From NCBI GenBank assembly GCA_035771175.1, contig CM069589.1:25748201-25812200 (forward strand): DNA of 64,000 nt, written 5' to 3'. The notes below the pieces were generated by a model. It did no database searches. It saw only the letters and a program-made list of their open reading frames with translations, and was not told where the DNA came from. Source of the DNA: Paratinospora sagittata (lineage: Eukaryota; Streptophyta; Magnoliopsida; Ranunculales; Menispermaceae). Positions 1 through 9,291 of the stretch are shown in pieces. A program made the position numbers and the translations under genes. Positions within the stretch are counted from its first letter, which is position 1. Each line of letters begins with the position of its first letter.

Positions 1-2
1 GT

Positions 3-779
3 CAGTCCGAGAGAGTGATTCAGATGCTGGAGGATATGCTCAGGTCTTGCATTTTAGAGTTCGGTGGTGGTTGGGGTGAGCATTTTCCCTTGTGTAAATT
101 TGCTTACAACAACAGTTATCAAGCTAGCATCGGTATAGCGTCGTATGAGGCTTTATATGGAAGACCCTGTAGATCTCCAGCTTGTTGGTACGAGGTGGGT
201 GATACGCAGTTATGGGGCCCTGATGCAGTTGTTGAGCAGACTAAGAAAGTCAAGCTAATTCGGCAGATGCGGAAGTCAGCTAAGGACTAGCAAAAAATTT
301 ATTATGATAACCGGCATCGGCCGTTAGAGTTTGCAATGGGAAATCTAGTTTTGCTTAAGGTCTCGCCACTCAAAGGTCAGATGAGGATCGGTGTCAGTGG
401 GAAACTTGCCCCTAGGTTTATTGGGCCATTCCGGATTGTTGAGAGGATTGGACCAGTAGCGTACAGGTTGGCTTCTCAGCTCGAGGGTGTTCATGATGTA
501 TTCCACGTATCGATGCTGAGGAAGTTTAATGAGGATCCATTGAAGGAGTCTTATCCCGATCCAGCTCATGTGCTTGATGTGAGTCATCTGCAAGTTGGGG
601 AGGATACGACTTATGAGGAGTAACTGCCTATTCAGATTGTGGCTCGTAGGGTTCAGAAATTGAGAAATAAGGATATCCCGCTTGTGCGAGTAAGATGGCA
701 ATTCCACAATAATGAAGAGCAAACCTGGGACCGCGAGGACCAGATAAGGGAGCAATTCCCCGACCTCTTTACCGACTGA
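3..779 (+). pseudogene. Ty3/gypsy chromovirus polyprotein, 3' end (integrase C-terminus plus chromodomain), broken
   Basis: This is the tail of a retrotransposon Pol polyprotein; the rest lies left of the window. One frame reads from the window edge to a terminal TGA at 777-779, broken by in-frame stops TAG 288-290 and TAA 621-623. The first segment has the plant-gypsy integrase signatures LEDMLR, FAYNNSY and EALYGR followed by CRSP. After the first stop come YYDNRHRPLEF and the GPY/F module (GKLAPRFIGPF, then VAYRL and VFHVSMLRKF). The last ~50 codons, after the second stop, read like the C-terminal chromodomain of chromoviruses (VRW, then TWDRED and FPDLF). In the family this part aids integration and, through the chromodomain, targeting to heterochromatin. 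Both stops fall where relatives read through, so this copy cannot make the protein. The clade call (Tekay/Del) rests on motif recall and the long LTR; family assignment is firm, clade less so. Confidence 0.9.
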
Positions 780-824
780 GGTTAGTTCTCTTGCTTTTTT
801 CTTTTTAAGGACAAAAATAATCCT

Positions 825-838
825 AAGTTGGGGAGAGT
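825..838 (+). other. Polypurine tract of the Ty3/gypsy element
   Basis: A purine-rich run (AAGTTGGGGAGAGT) lies directly before the TG that opens the LTR at 839, about 45 bp after the polyprotein stop. In LTR retrotransposons this tract primes plus-strand DNA synthesis and sits immediately 5' of the 3' LTR, as here. Position and composition are seen; function is inferred from the family. The left boundary is approximate. Confidence 0.7.
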
Positions 839-3735
839 TGTAGCACCCGTGCCTTTAGGTGACGTCATTTTGACCCATAGTGTACCCCCCAAAGTATTTG
901 TATACGTATTCGTATACATATGTGTATATGTATTTTGATGTTCGAATGAAATAAGTTCGAGTGTCTTTGCATGATTTTAGGTCATAAAGAGTGCGCATGA
1001 AATTTCGGAACCATCGGAGACCCGTTCAACGTCAAAACATGTCAAAAACGGTGTTTTAGATCCAGTGGACCTTGCTCCATGGAGGAAGAAATTTCTGTCA
1101 TAAATTACATCAATGGTTTGATCTCCTAGATTCGCAGTCCGATTGAGCTGCAATTTTTTCTGCTCATTCTTATATGATAGATATTGATTATGATCGGTGA
1201 AAATCTTGATCGGAGTTACCTACTATGAGTTATAAGACTCCAAACACTGTTTCACGGATTTTCAATTTTTTGTTACTCAGTTTTGATCAAACTGTTGGAA
1301 CCCGCAATCCCACCAATGGATTGAGTTGGAAGTTTACCATAATTTTGGTAACTGACTCATGCAACTTTTGAACGGTTAAGATGTTAAATGGGTGGGTATT
1401 TTGCAAGAAAATGACTATTTAAGTGCAAGTATTGCAACAGGAAAACTATTTTTTTGATAGTTTTTGGCAACTTTTAGTTGTGGGCCCAAGCTTATCTATT
1501 TAAGAAACCAAAACGTAATTTTAGGCTCATTTGCTCATTTCTCAGCCAGAAAAGAGAGAAAGGAGCTGGAGAGGAGAAAAGGAGAGGAAAGTTAGGGTTT
1601 GGTGGTTTCTTGCTTAAGAACACCTAAGGTTTGCATTTTTCCTCCATTTCTTCCTTGAATCTCTCTATTAGTTGCATGATAGTTTTATTTTGCGCATGAG
1701 GGTTTCAATTTGATGCATGCATTGTGATGAACCTTGGATGGGTGGAAGACCAAAGTTGGACTTGAGTCTTGCATGTCACATATGTGTTATTAGAGAGTGT
1801 TAGGAGTACACTAATGGTGAAACCACCAATTTCTAGCAAGAAATTGGAAGGGTTAGTTCAAATGACCTATACTTAGTTTATGGCCTTAGACTTTTTCAAA
1901 ATCTTTGCATGTCAACTGTGTTGACCTAGTGGCCATTGTGTATGATTCCATGTTGCAAGATCAGTAAAACTCATGGCTGAACATGGTGGCCTAGTGTAAA
2001 ATTGGCAATATGGCCTATGTATGAAAATTTCCATATTTGGGGCTTTTCATGCTCTTGATATAAAATCTGGAAAATTATGCAATGTAGGTCTAATTGGACA
2101 TGATTAAGGTTGTTTGATGATTGAATTCAGTGGGTTCTCATAATGGCCACCCTAAGGTTGACTAATTTTGATCTAGGCTAAGTATTTTGCATTTTTCATG
2201 TACTTTGGCAATTTTGCATGTAATTTGGGGATTTTGCCCAAATTGGAACTTTTCACCCAAAGCAAGTCAATTTATGAAATTGACTTGGGGATTGTTTAAT
2301 TGGACCCAAATTGAGTATAATCATGGGTTTAAAATGTTAGAACCTATGTTAAATTGATACGACTTAATTCATTTTGACCTTATGTTTTATATTGGCCTAA
2401 TTGGGGATTTTGACCAAGACTTCGTCAACTGATGAAATTGACTTGATATATAGTCTAATTGACCATAATTATAATTGAATTTCATGTATATTAGTGGTTG
2501 GATCATGGGATCACCCTATTACATTCAATTTAGGTCAATCTTAGTTTAATTGAGTCTAAATGATCAAGTTGGGCAATATGAAAATTGGCTGAAGGGGGTA
2601 ATCAATTTAGAATCTAATTGACTTTAGATTGGGTTTGAACATGGGGTTTTAACACACTTTATGACTGATTTTCAGTTGTGTGAACCATGTTATTTCTAGG
2701 TCTTGTGATTGATCTTGAACCCGTTTAGTTAATTGGAGAGTTTTGGCGATAGGATTGGCTAGACTTAGCCAACCAAGTGTGAGTGTTCCTTTACTTTTGG
2801 ATTATTTATATGTGGCATTGTATTATAGAAATGTTTTAAGTGCTTATGTATTATGGTATGCATGTTTTAATGTTTTCCATGAAATATATTTGAACATAAT
2901 TCATTGGGATGACAATTCGGGTTGAGGCTCCTAGTTGGAATTCCCTTCTTGGGAATTCTTGTAAGTCTAGCGGCGATCCCAGTTGTGTACCCTGCAGAGG
3001 GTTTTATGCCTTGTGTATGGGTAGGTTAGTTTAAACTAATCCTACGTGTTGCACGACCCCATAAACCCTATTAGAATATGAGTATTGTGTGTGTGTTCGG
3101 GCACTGTGTGTCGCGCACCAGGCCTTGAAACCCCCATACTCAGGAGGTGTTAGGATTTCATGAGCATGACTACAAATGTTACGCATCGTTTTATGTATGA
3201 CTTGATGCATTATGTTAGCATGTATGTAATATATTTCGTCATCATGATATTTCAATGATTTATGATCTTACCATGTTTTATAAATGCACGTATATGCCAC
3301 TTGTAAATAACATTCACTGAGCTGGCTGTAGCTCACACCTCACCATCTTCTTTCAGGATCTGATAGAAAAGGAAAAGGGAAGGCTTGACTGCGGAGAGTC
3401 CCTTGTTTTTGTTTCATGTAGGTGTTGTACGTTTAGTTTTGTATTTTGATAATTATGTATATGATAACACCTAGGAATTGTATATTTAACACATACTTGG
3501 GATGTGTTGGATTTTGTATCATTTTGAAGACTTTGGAATTTTATATTTGGTAATTTGGAGAAGTAATATTTTATTTCATTATGATCAAGTTAGTTGGTTG
3601 TTAAGGATGTACTTTTATTTCTTTTTCAGGATTCGTATATGTATTTTAGGCTGACGGGACGTCGGGTGTACCGACGGAGGGTATACTCGGAGGTTCCCGT
3701 GCCGGTCATGACGTCAGGTTTGGTGGGTTGTGACA
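839..3735 (+). mobile_element. 3' LTR of the Ty3/gypsy (Tekay/Del-like) element, complete
   Basis: It opens with TGTAGCACCC right after the polypurine tract and ends with TTGTGACA at 3735, giving the TG...CA termini (TGT/ACA) expected of an LTR. At 2,897 bp it is within the long-LTR range of Tekay/Del elements. A second, inverted copy at 4967-7554 defines the same sequence independently and looks more than 90% identical by eye. The palindrome TGACGTCA occurs near both ends (860-867 and 3709-3716). A TATA-like CTATTTAAG (1496-1504) is followed by a purine-rich leader-like stretch at ~1548-1590. The short open frames inside (about 2743-2925 on plus, 3031-3255 on minus) have no recognisable content. 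The matching 5' LTR would lie left of the window, so target-site duplication cannot be tested; the five bases after the LTR are TGAAC. Confidence 0.85.
1496..1504 (+). promoter_or_regulatory. Possible LTR TATA box
   Basis: CTATTTAAG lies about 660 bp into the LTR and is followed ~45 bp later by a GA-rich stretch typical of a plant retroelement leader. The inverted LTR keeps the same motif at 7104-7112 on the minus strand. The motif and its conservation are seen; promoter function is inferred and unproven. Confidence 0.35.
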
Positions 3736-3743
3736 TGAACTCT

Positions 3744-3950
3744 CTAATTTGATTTTCTATATAATGTTAGAGTTAGTAAATGTGATATTTAGTTTGAGTA
3801 TCAATCTTAAAGGACGACAACCCAATATCTCATCGTTTATATATTATAACTTGACCCCGTACTCTTGCGATTTGCGCGTAACAAGTTTTTGAAATACTAC
3901 AAGATAGAAGGGTTTTGAGACTGATTTGGAGTAGAAAATAAGAAGAAAAA
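3744..3950 (+). repeat. Direct repeat, left copy (1.04-kb period)
   Basis: This 207-bp segment recurs in the same orientation at 4780-4966, 1,036 bp further on at its left end, with roughly 90% identity by eye. Shared landmarks are AATTTGATTTTCTATATAA at the start, AAGGACGACAACCC in the middle and AAATACTACAAGATAGAAGG near the end. It starts only ~8 bp after the end of the 3' LTR. It keeps a ~21-bp stretch (ACCCCGTACTCTTGCGATTTG region) that the right copy has lost. Confidence 0.85.
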
Positions 3951-4062
3951 CGGAGAGGAAGATGGCGGATGTGCGATTCAGAAATAAAAAGTTTCTAATT
4001 TTGTTGCACAACTTCCTAGTCCGACTTCGACTTCTCTTGGACGACTTGCTACGGACTTGTTG

Positions 4063-4072
4063 CTATATAAAG
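4063..4072 (+). promoter_or_regulatory. Possible TATA box in the spacer element
   Basis: CTATATAAAG is a good plant TATA match. It is followed by GTGTAGGGTTTGG and a T-rich leader-like region, the arrangement often seen in plant LTR promoters. No downstream gene is present, so any activity would be that of a relic LTR. Motif seen, function inferred. Confidence 0.3.
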
Positions 4073-4779
4073 ACCATTGTGTAGGGTTTGGAAGAGCATT
4101 ATTGAAGATCATTGAATATTTTTCCGACATTTTTCCTTCCTTCCACTTTGTTTTACTTGTTTTAGATTTATGTTCATCATGTTATTTCATGCTTTTATCT
4201 CTCAAGTTATGAACTATATCCTCTATCTACAGGTGTAGATTGATCCAAGCTTGAAACTATGTTGTATGTTTTATTGATTGATTATTGTTAATGAAGTTTT
4301 CTAGTATATTTATATTTTTCTGAGTTTAACGCTTTTGATCCCTTGGCCACGGATTAAATGATCATAGACTTTAGGGAGATGCTTCACGAGAGGGTACCTT
4401 GGGTTGGAGAATGGGAAATATAATCTAGGCTATCGTGAGACTCACAAGGAGATCAAGAACCTTTGAAGTCGTTAGGTGGAAATCATAGATCTTAATGAGT
4501 TACATTTGTTTTTGGTTTTTAACGAAAGAGTTAAACCAAGACAACAATAATATGCTATAGTTTTTCTTCATAAGAGGGAATTAGAAATGTTAGGATTTCT
4601 GACTTATAAACGAAAGAGTTGATTTAATGATAAATATATATATATTTATAGGCATAGTTGAGAGTAAGGTGATATTGAACCTCTAGACCATTCTACCATT
4701 GATTTCTCATTAGTTTTCTATTGCATTGTTAGTTTAATACTTAATTCCTTTCATCACGGTTTTTAATTATTTAAACTAT

Positions 4780-4966
4780 CGAATTTGATTTTCTATATAA
4801 AGTTAGAGTTAGTAAATGTGATATTTAGTGTGAGTATCAATCCTAAAGGACGACAACCCAATATCTCATCGGTTATATTTTATAACTTGCACGTAACAAG
4901 TTTTTGAAATACTACAAGATAGAAGGGCTTTGAGATTGCTTTGGAGTAGAGAATAAGAAGAAAAAA
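4780..4966 (+). repeat. Direct repeat, right copy (1.04-kb period)
   Basis: Second copy of the 3744-3950 segment. It is shorter by ~21 bp because the bases between ATAACTTG and CGTAACAAG are missing. Its right end coincides with the point where the inverted LTR begins (AGAAGAAAAA then GACCCAC), so the duplicated sequence was interrupted exactly there. The ~830 bp between the copies is unique in the window. Confidence 0.85.
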
Positions 4967-7554
4967 GACCCACTATACGTGACGTCATGACCGGCACGGG
5001 AACCTCCGAGTATACCCTCCGTCGGTACACCCCGACGTCCCGTCAGCCTAAAATACATATACGAATCCCCAAAAAGAAATAAAAGTACATCATTAACAAC
5101 CAACTATCATGATCATAATGAAATAAAATATTACTTCTCCAAAGTTTTACAAACATAAAATTCCAAAGTCTTCAAAATGATACAAAACTAAATGTACAAT
5201 ACCTACATGAAACAAAAACAAGGGACGCTCCGCAGTCAAGCCTTCCCTTTTCCTTTTCTATCAGATCCTGAAAGAAGATGGTGAGGTGTGAGCTACAACC
5301 AGCTCAGTGAATGTTATTTACAAGTGGCATATACGTGCATTTATAAAACATGGTAAGATCATAAAACAGTTGAAATTGTCATGATGACGAAATATATTAC
5401 ATACATGCTAACATAATGCATCAAGTCATACATAAGACGATTCATAATATTTTGTAGTCATGCTCATGCAATCCTAACACCTCCTGAGTATGGGGGTTTA
5501 AAGGCCTGGTGCGCGACACACAGCGCCCGAACACACACACAATACTTGTATTCTAATAGGGTTTATGGGGTCGTGCAGCACGTAGGATTAATTTAAACAA
5601 ACCTACCCATACACAAGGCATAAAACCCTCTGCCAGGTACACAACTCGGATCGCCGCTAGACTTACGAGAATTCCCAAAAAGAAGAAATTCCAACTAGGG
5701 GCCTCAACCCAAATTGTCATCCCAATGAATTATGCTCAAATGAATTTCATGGAATATTAAAACATGCATACCATCATACATAAGTATTTAAAACATTTCT
5801 ATACTACAATGCCACATATAAATAATCCAAAAGTAAAAGAACACTCACACTTGATTGGCTAAGTCTAGCCAATCCAATTGTCAAAACTCTCCAATTGACT
5901 AAACGGGTTCAAGATCAATCACAAGACCTGGAAATAACATGGTTCACACAACTGAAAATCAGTCATAAAGTGTGTCAAAATCCCATGTTCAAACCCAATC
6001 TAAAGTCAATTAGATTCTAAATTGATTACCCCCTTGAACCAATTTCCATATTGCCCAACTTGATCATTTAGACTCAATTAAACTAAGATTGACCTAAATT
6101 GAATGTAATAGGGTGATCCCATGATCCAACCACTAATATACATGAAATTCAATTATAATTAAGGTCAATTAGACTATATATCAAGTCAATTTCATCAATT
6201 GACTAAGTCTTGGTCAAAATCTCCAATTAGGCCAATATAAAACATAAGGTCAAAATGAACTAAGTCATATCAATTTAACATAGGTTCTAACATTTTAAAC
6301 CCATGATTCTACTTAATTTGGGCCCAATTAAACAATCCCCAAGTCAATTTCATAAATTGACTTGCTTTGGGTGAAAACTCCCAATTTGGGCAAAATCCCA
6401 AATTACATGCAAAATTACCAAATACTTAGCCTAGATCAAAATTAGTCAACCTTAGGGTGTCCATTATGAGAACCCACTGAATTCAATCATAAAAAAACTC
6501 TAATAATGTCCAATTAGACCTACATTGCATAATTTTTCAGATTTTATATCAAGAGCATCAAAAGCCCCAAATCTGAAAATTTTCATACATATGCCCTATT
6601 GCCAATTTTACACTAGGCCACCATGTTCAACCATGAATTTTACTGATCTTGCAACATGGAATCATCCACAATGGCCACTAGATCAACATAGTTGACATGC
6701 AAACATTTTGAAAAAGTCTAAGGCCATAAACTAAGTATAAGTCATTTGAACTAAACCTTCCAATTTCTTGCTAGAAATTGGGGCTTTCACCATTAGTGTA
6801 CTCCTTGCACTCTCTAATCACACATATGTGATATGCAAGACTCAACTCCAACTTTGGTCTTCCACCCATCCAAGGTTCATCACAATGCATGCATCAAAAT
6901 GAAACCCTCATGCTCAAAATAAAGCTATCATGCAACTAATAGAGAGATTCAAGGAAGAAATGGAGGAAAAATACAAACCTTAAGGTGTTCTTGAGCAAGA
7001 AACCACCAAACCCTAACTTTCCTCTCCTTTTCTCCTCTCCAGCTCCTTTCTCTCTTTTCTGGCTGAGAAATGAGCAAATGAGCCTAAAATCACGTTTTGG
7101 TTGCTTAAATAGATAAGCTTAGGCCCACAACTAAAAGTTGTCAAAACTATCAAAAACCCAATTTTCCTGTTACAACACTTGCATTTAGATAGTCCATTTC
7201 TTGCAAAATACACACGACTTTAACGTCTTAACCGTTCAAACGTTGAATGAGTAAGTTATAAACATTCTGGTAAACTTTAAGCTCAATCCAACGGTGGGAT
7301 TGTGAGATCTATCTGTTTGATCAAAACTGCGTAAGAAAATCCCAGAATCTGTGAAACAGTGTTTTGGGTCTTATAACTCAAAGTAGGTAACTCCAATCAA
7401 GATCTTCACCGTTCATAATGAAGATCTATCATATAAGAATGAGCTGACAAAATTTCAGCCCAATCAGACAACGGGTGTAAAGATCAAATCATTGATGTAA
7501 GTTGTGACAGAAATTTCTTCCTCCATGGAGAAAGCTCCACTGGATCCAAAACAT
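4967..7554 (-). mobile_element. Inverted, truncated LTR of the same Ty3/gypsy family
   Basis: Read on the minus strand this matches positions ~1050-3728 of the LTR at 839-3735, with landmarks in the same order: TGACGTCA (4980-4987), the cytosine-rich CCTCCGTCGG block, the TATA-like box (7104-7112), the purine-rich leader, and CTCCATGGAG near 7521-7530. The terminal TTGTGACA is absent at the 4967 side, and the first ~210 bp of the LTR is absent at the 7554 side, where satellite begins within a few bases. No polyprotein sequence accompanies it, so it is a solo or fragment LTR. It differs from the other copy by scattered substitutions and small gaps (about 91 bp net shorter). Open frames inside it on the minus strand (4912-5103, 7013-7213) have no recognisable content. 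Confidence 0.85.
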
Positions 7555-8158
7555 CATTCGGGAAGTAATTGAATGATCGGTGTGAAACTTTAAAATAACC
7601 ACAACTATTTCATTTTGACTCCAATTTGTGTGATTGAACATGCGTTAGAGATTGGAAGAAAAGGCATTTTCAATTGTTTTTCACACCTTCAAATCAAAGT
7701 CGGGATAAAAAGTTTTGGCTTTTTGAACATTTCTTCACGATTTATTCGATAAGTAAGTTGATTGATCGGCAAAAATCATTCAAATAGCCATAACATTTTA
7801 TTCCCGACTTCGATTTTAGTGATTGAAAATGCGTTGGAAAGAGGAAGAAACGATATTTTAAACGTCTTCCGAATAACTCAAATCATACTTCCAAAGAAAT
7901 GGCTAAGGCTTTTTTATTTTGATTGCTGATTAGATTCACAAGTACGGTGGTCAATGGGTAATAAACATTAAAAGAGGCATAACGTTTTCTTCCGGACTCC
8001 AATTTGAGTGAATGCACATTCCTTGGAAAGAAGAAGAAACAATATTTTCAACGCCTTTTTATTAACTCATATCAGTGTCAGGATTAAACTGTAAGTCTAT
8101 TTGAATTTTTCTTATCGATTCATACGAGAAGTAATTGAATGATCGGTGTGAAACTTTA

Positions 8159-8724
8159 AAATAACCATAACTTTTTCATTCTGACTCCAATTTGTCTGAT
8201 TGAACATGCGTTAGAAATGGGAAGAAAAGGCATTTTCAATTCTTTTTCACTCCTTCAAATCAAAGTCGGGATAAAAAGTTATGGCTTTTTGAACATTTCT
8301 TCACGATTTGGTCGATATGTAAGTTGATTGATCGGGATAAAATATTCAAATAGCCATAACATTTTATTCCTGACTCCAGTTTCAGTGATTGAAAATGCAT
8401 TGAAAAGAGGAAGAAACGATATTTTAAACGCCTTCTGAATAACTCAAATCATACTTCCAAAGAAATGGCTAAGGCTTTTTGATTTTGATTGCTGATTAGA
8501 TTCATAAGTACGGTGGTCAATGGGTAACAAACATTAAAATAGCCATAACGTTTTCTTCCGGACTCCAATTTGAGTGAATGCACATTCCTTGGAAAGAAGA
8601 AGATACAATATTTTCAACGCCTTTTTATTAACTCATATCAGTGTCGGGATAAAACTGTAAGTCTATTGGAATTTTTCTTCTCGATTCATACGAGAAGTAA
8701 TTGAATGATCGGTGTGAAACTTTA
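8159..8724 (+). repeat. Representative 567-bp trimer (A 8159-8347, B 8348-8536, C 8537-8724)
   Basis: Given as the reference unit: 189 + 189 + 188 bp. Each subunit has two opposed half-units. In A the left arm (8157-8194, CCATAACTTTTTCATTC...GACTCCAATTTG) pairs with the right arm (8256-8292, CAAATCAAAGTCGGG...GTTATGGCTTTTTGA), about 28 of 38 positions. The right arm of A also pairs with the left arm of B: GTTATGGCTTTTTGAAC at 8278-8294 against ATTCAAATAGCCATAAC at 8344-8360, 15 of 17. B and C repeat the plan with more divergence. The inter-subunit linkers (GTAAGTTGATTGATCGG, AAGTACGGTGGTCAATGGG, AAGTAATTGAATGATCGG) are also related to one another, confirming descent of all three subunits from one ancestor. 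Confidence 0.85.
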
Positions 8725-9102
8725 AAATAACCATAACTTTTTCATTATGACTCCAATTTGTGTGATTGAAAATGCGTTAGAAATAGGAAGAAAAGACATT
8801 TTCAATTCTTTTTCAATTACTCAAATCAAAGTCGGAATGAAAAGTTATGGCAATTTGAACTTTTCGTCACGATTTATTCGATAAGTAAGTTGATTGATCG
8901 GCAAAAATCATTCAAATAGCCATAACATTTTATTCCCGACTTTGATTTTAGTGATTGAAAATGCGTTGGAAAGAGGATGAAACAATATTTTAAATGACTT
9001 TTGAATAACTCAAATCATACTTCCAAAGAAATGGCTAAGGCTTTTTGATTTTGATTGCTGATTAGATTCATAAGCACGGTGGTCAATGGGTTACAAACAT
9101 TA

Positions 9103-9291
9103 AAATAGCCATAACGTTTTCTTCCGGACTCCAATTTGAGTGATTGAAAATGAGTTGAAAAGAGGAAGAAACGATATTTTAAACGCCTTCTGAATAACTC
9201 AAATCATACTTCCAAAGAAATGGCTAAGGCTTTTTGATTTTGATTGCTGATTAGATTCATAAGTACGGTGGTCAATGGGTAACAAACATTA
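9103..9291 (+). repeat. Extra hybrid C/B subunit (local tetramer)
   Basis: Here the order is A, B, C/B hybrid, C. The inserted subunit begins like C (AAATAGCCATAACGTTTTC, CTTCCGGACTCC) and switches within GAGTGA to B sequence (TTGAAAATGAGTTGAAAAG, AAACGCCTTCTGAATAACTC). It is 189 bp, so phase is kept at the subunit level but the trimer register is shifted by one. Because of it, the variants ACAACTATTT and GTTAGAGATTGG at the array edge (~7601) recur at ~10054, an offset of 2,453 bp, that is 13 subunits rather than a multiple of three. This is the footprint expected of unequal exchange between non-equivalent subunits. Confidence 0.8.

Larger units (their letters stand above)
3736..4966. other. 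Retroelement-derived spacer between two convergent LTRs
   Basis: This 1.23-kb stretch separates the two oppositely oriented LTRs and matches neither. It contains no open frame worth calling. The block at ~3770-3890 (AAAGGACGACAACCC, then TTGACCCCGTACTCTTGCG and AACAAGTTTTTG) resembles, from memory, what many plant non-chromovirus Ty3 elements (Athila/Tat) carry just before the primer-binding site. The middle part has a TATATAAAG-like box and T-rich stretches as in an LTR. I infer a relic of another LTR element that was partly duplicated and then bounded by the two Tekay-like LTRs. The family assignment is tentative; it could also be an unrelated non-coding repeat. Confidence 0.45.

Noticed and set aside
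345..755. 136-codon open frame on the minus strand
   Set aside because: It is antisense to the recognisable chromovirus polyprotein tail and has no motif of its own.
2743..3255. Small open frames inside the 3' LTR (2743-2925 plus, 3031-3255 minus)
   Set aside because: LTR sequence of low complexity with no recognisable protein.
4912..7213. Small minus-strand open frames at 4912-5103 and 7013-7213
   Set aside because: They sit in, or across the edge of, the inverted LTR and contain no known motif.
839..7554. A complete LTR retrotransposon with both LTRs in the window
   Set aside because: The two LTRs are inverted relative to each other and enclose no coding or primer-binding region, so they belong to separate insertions or a rearrangement.
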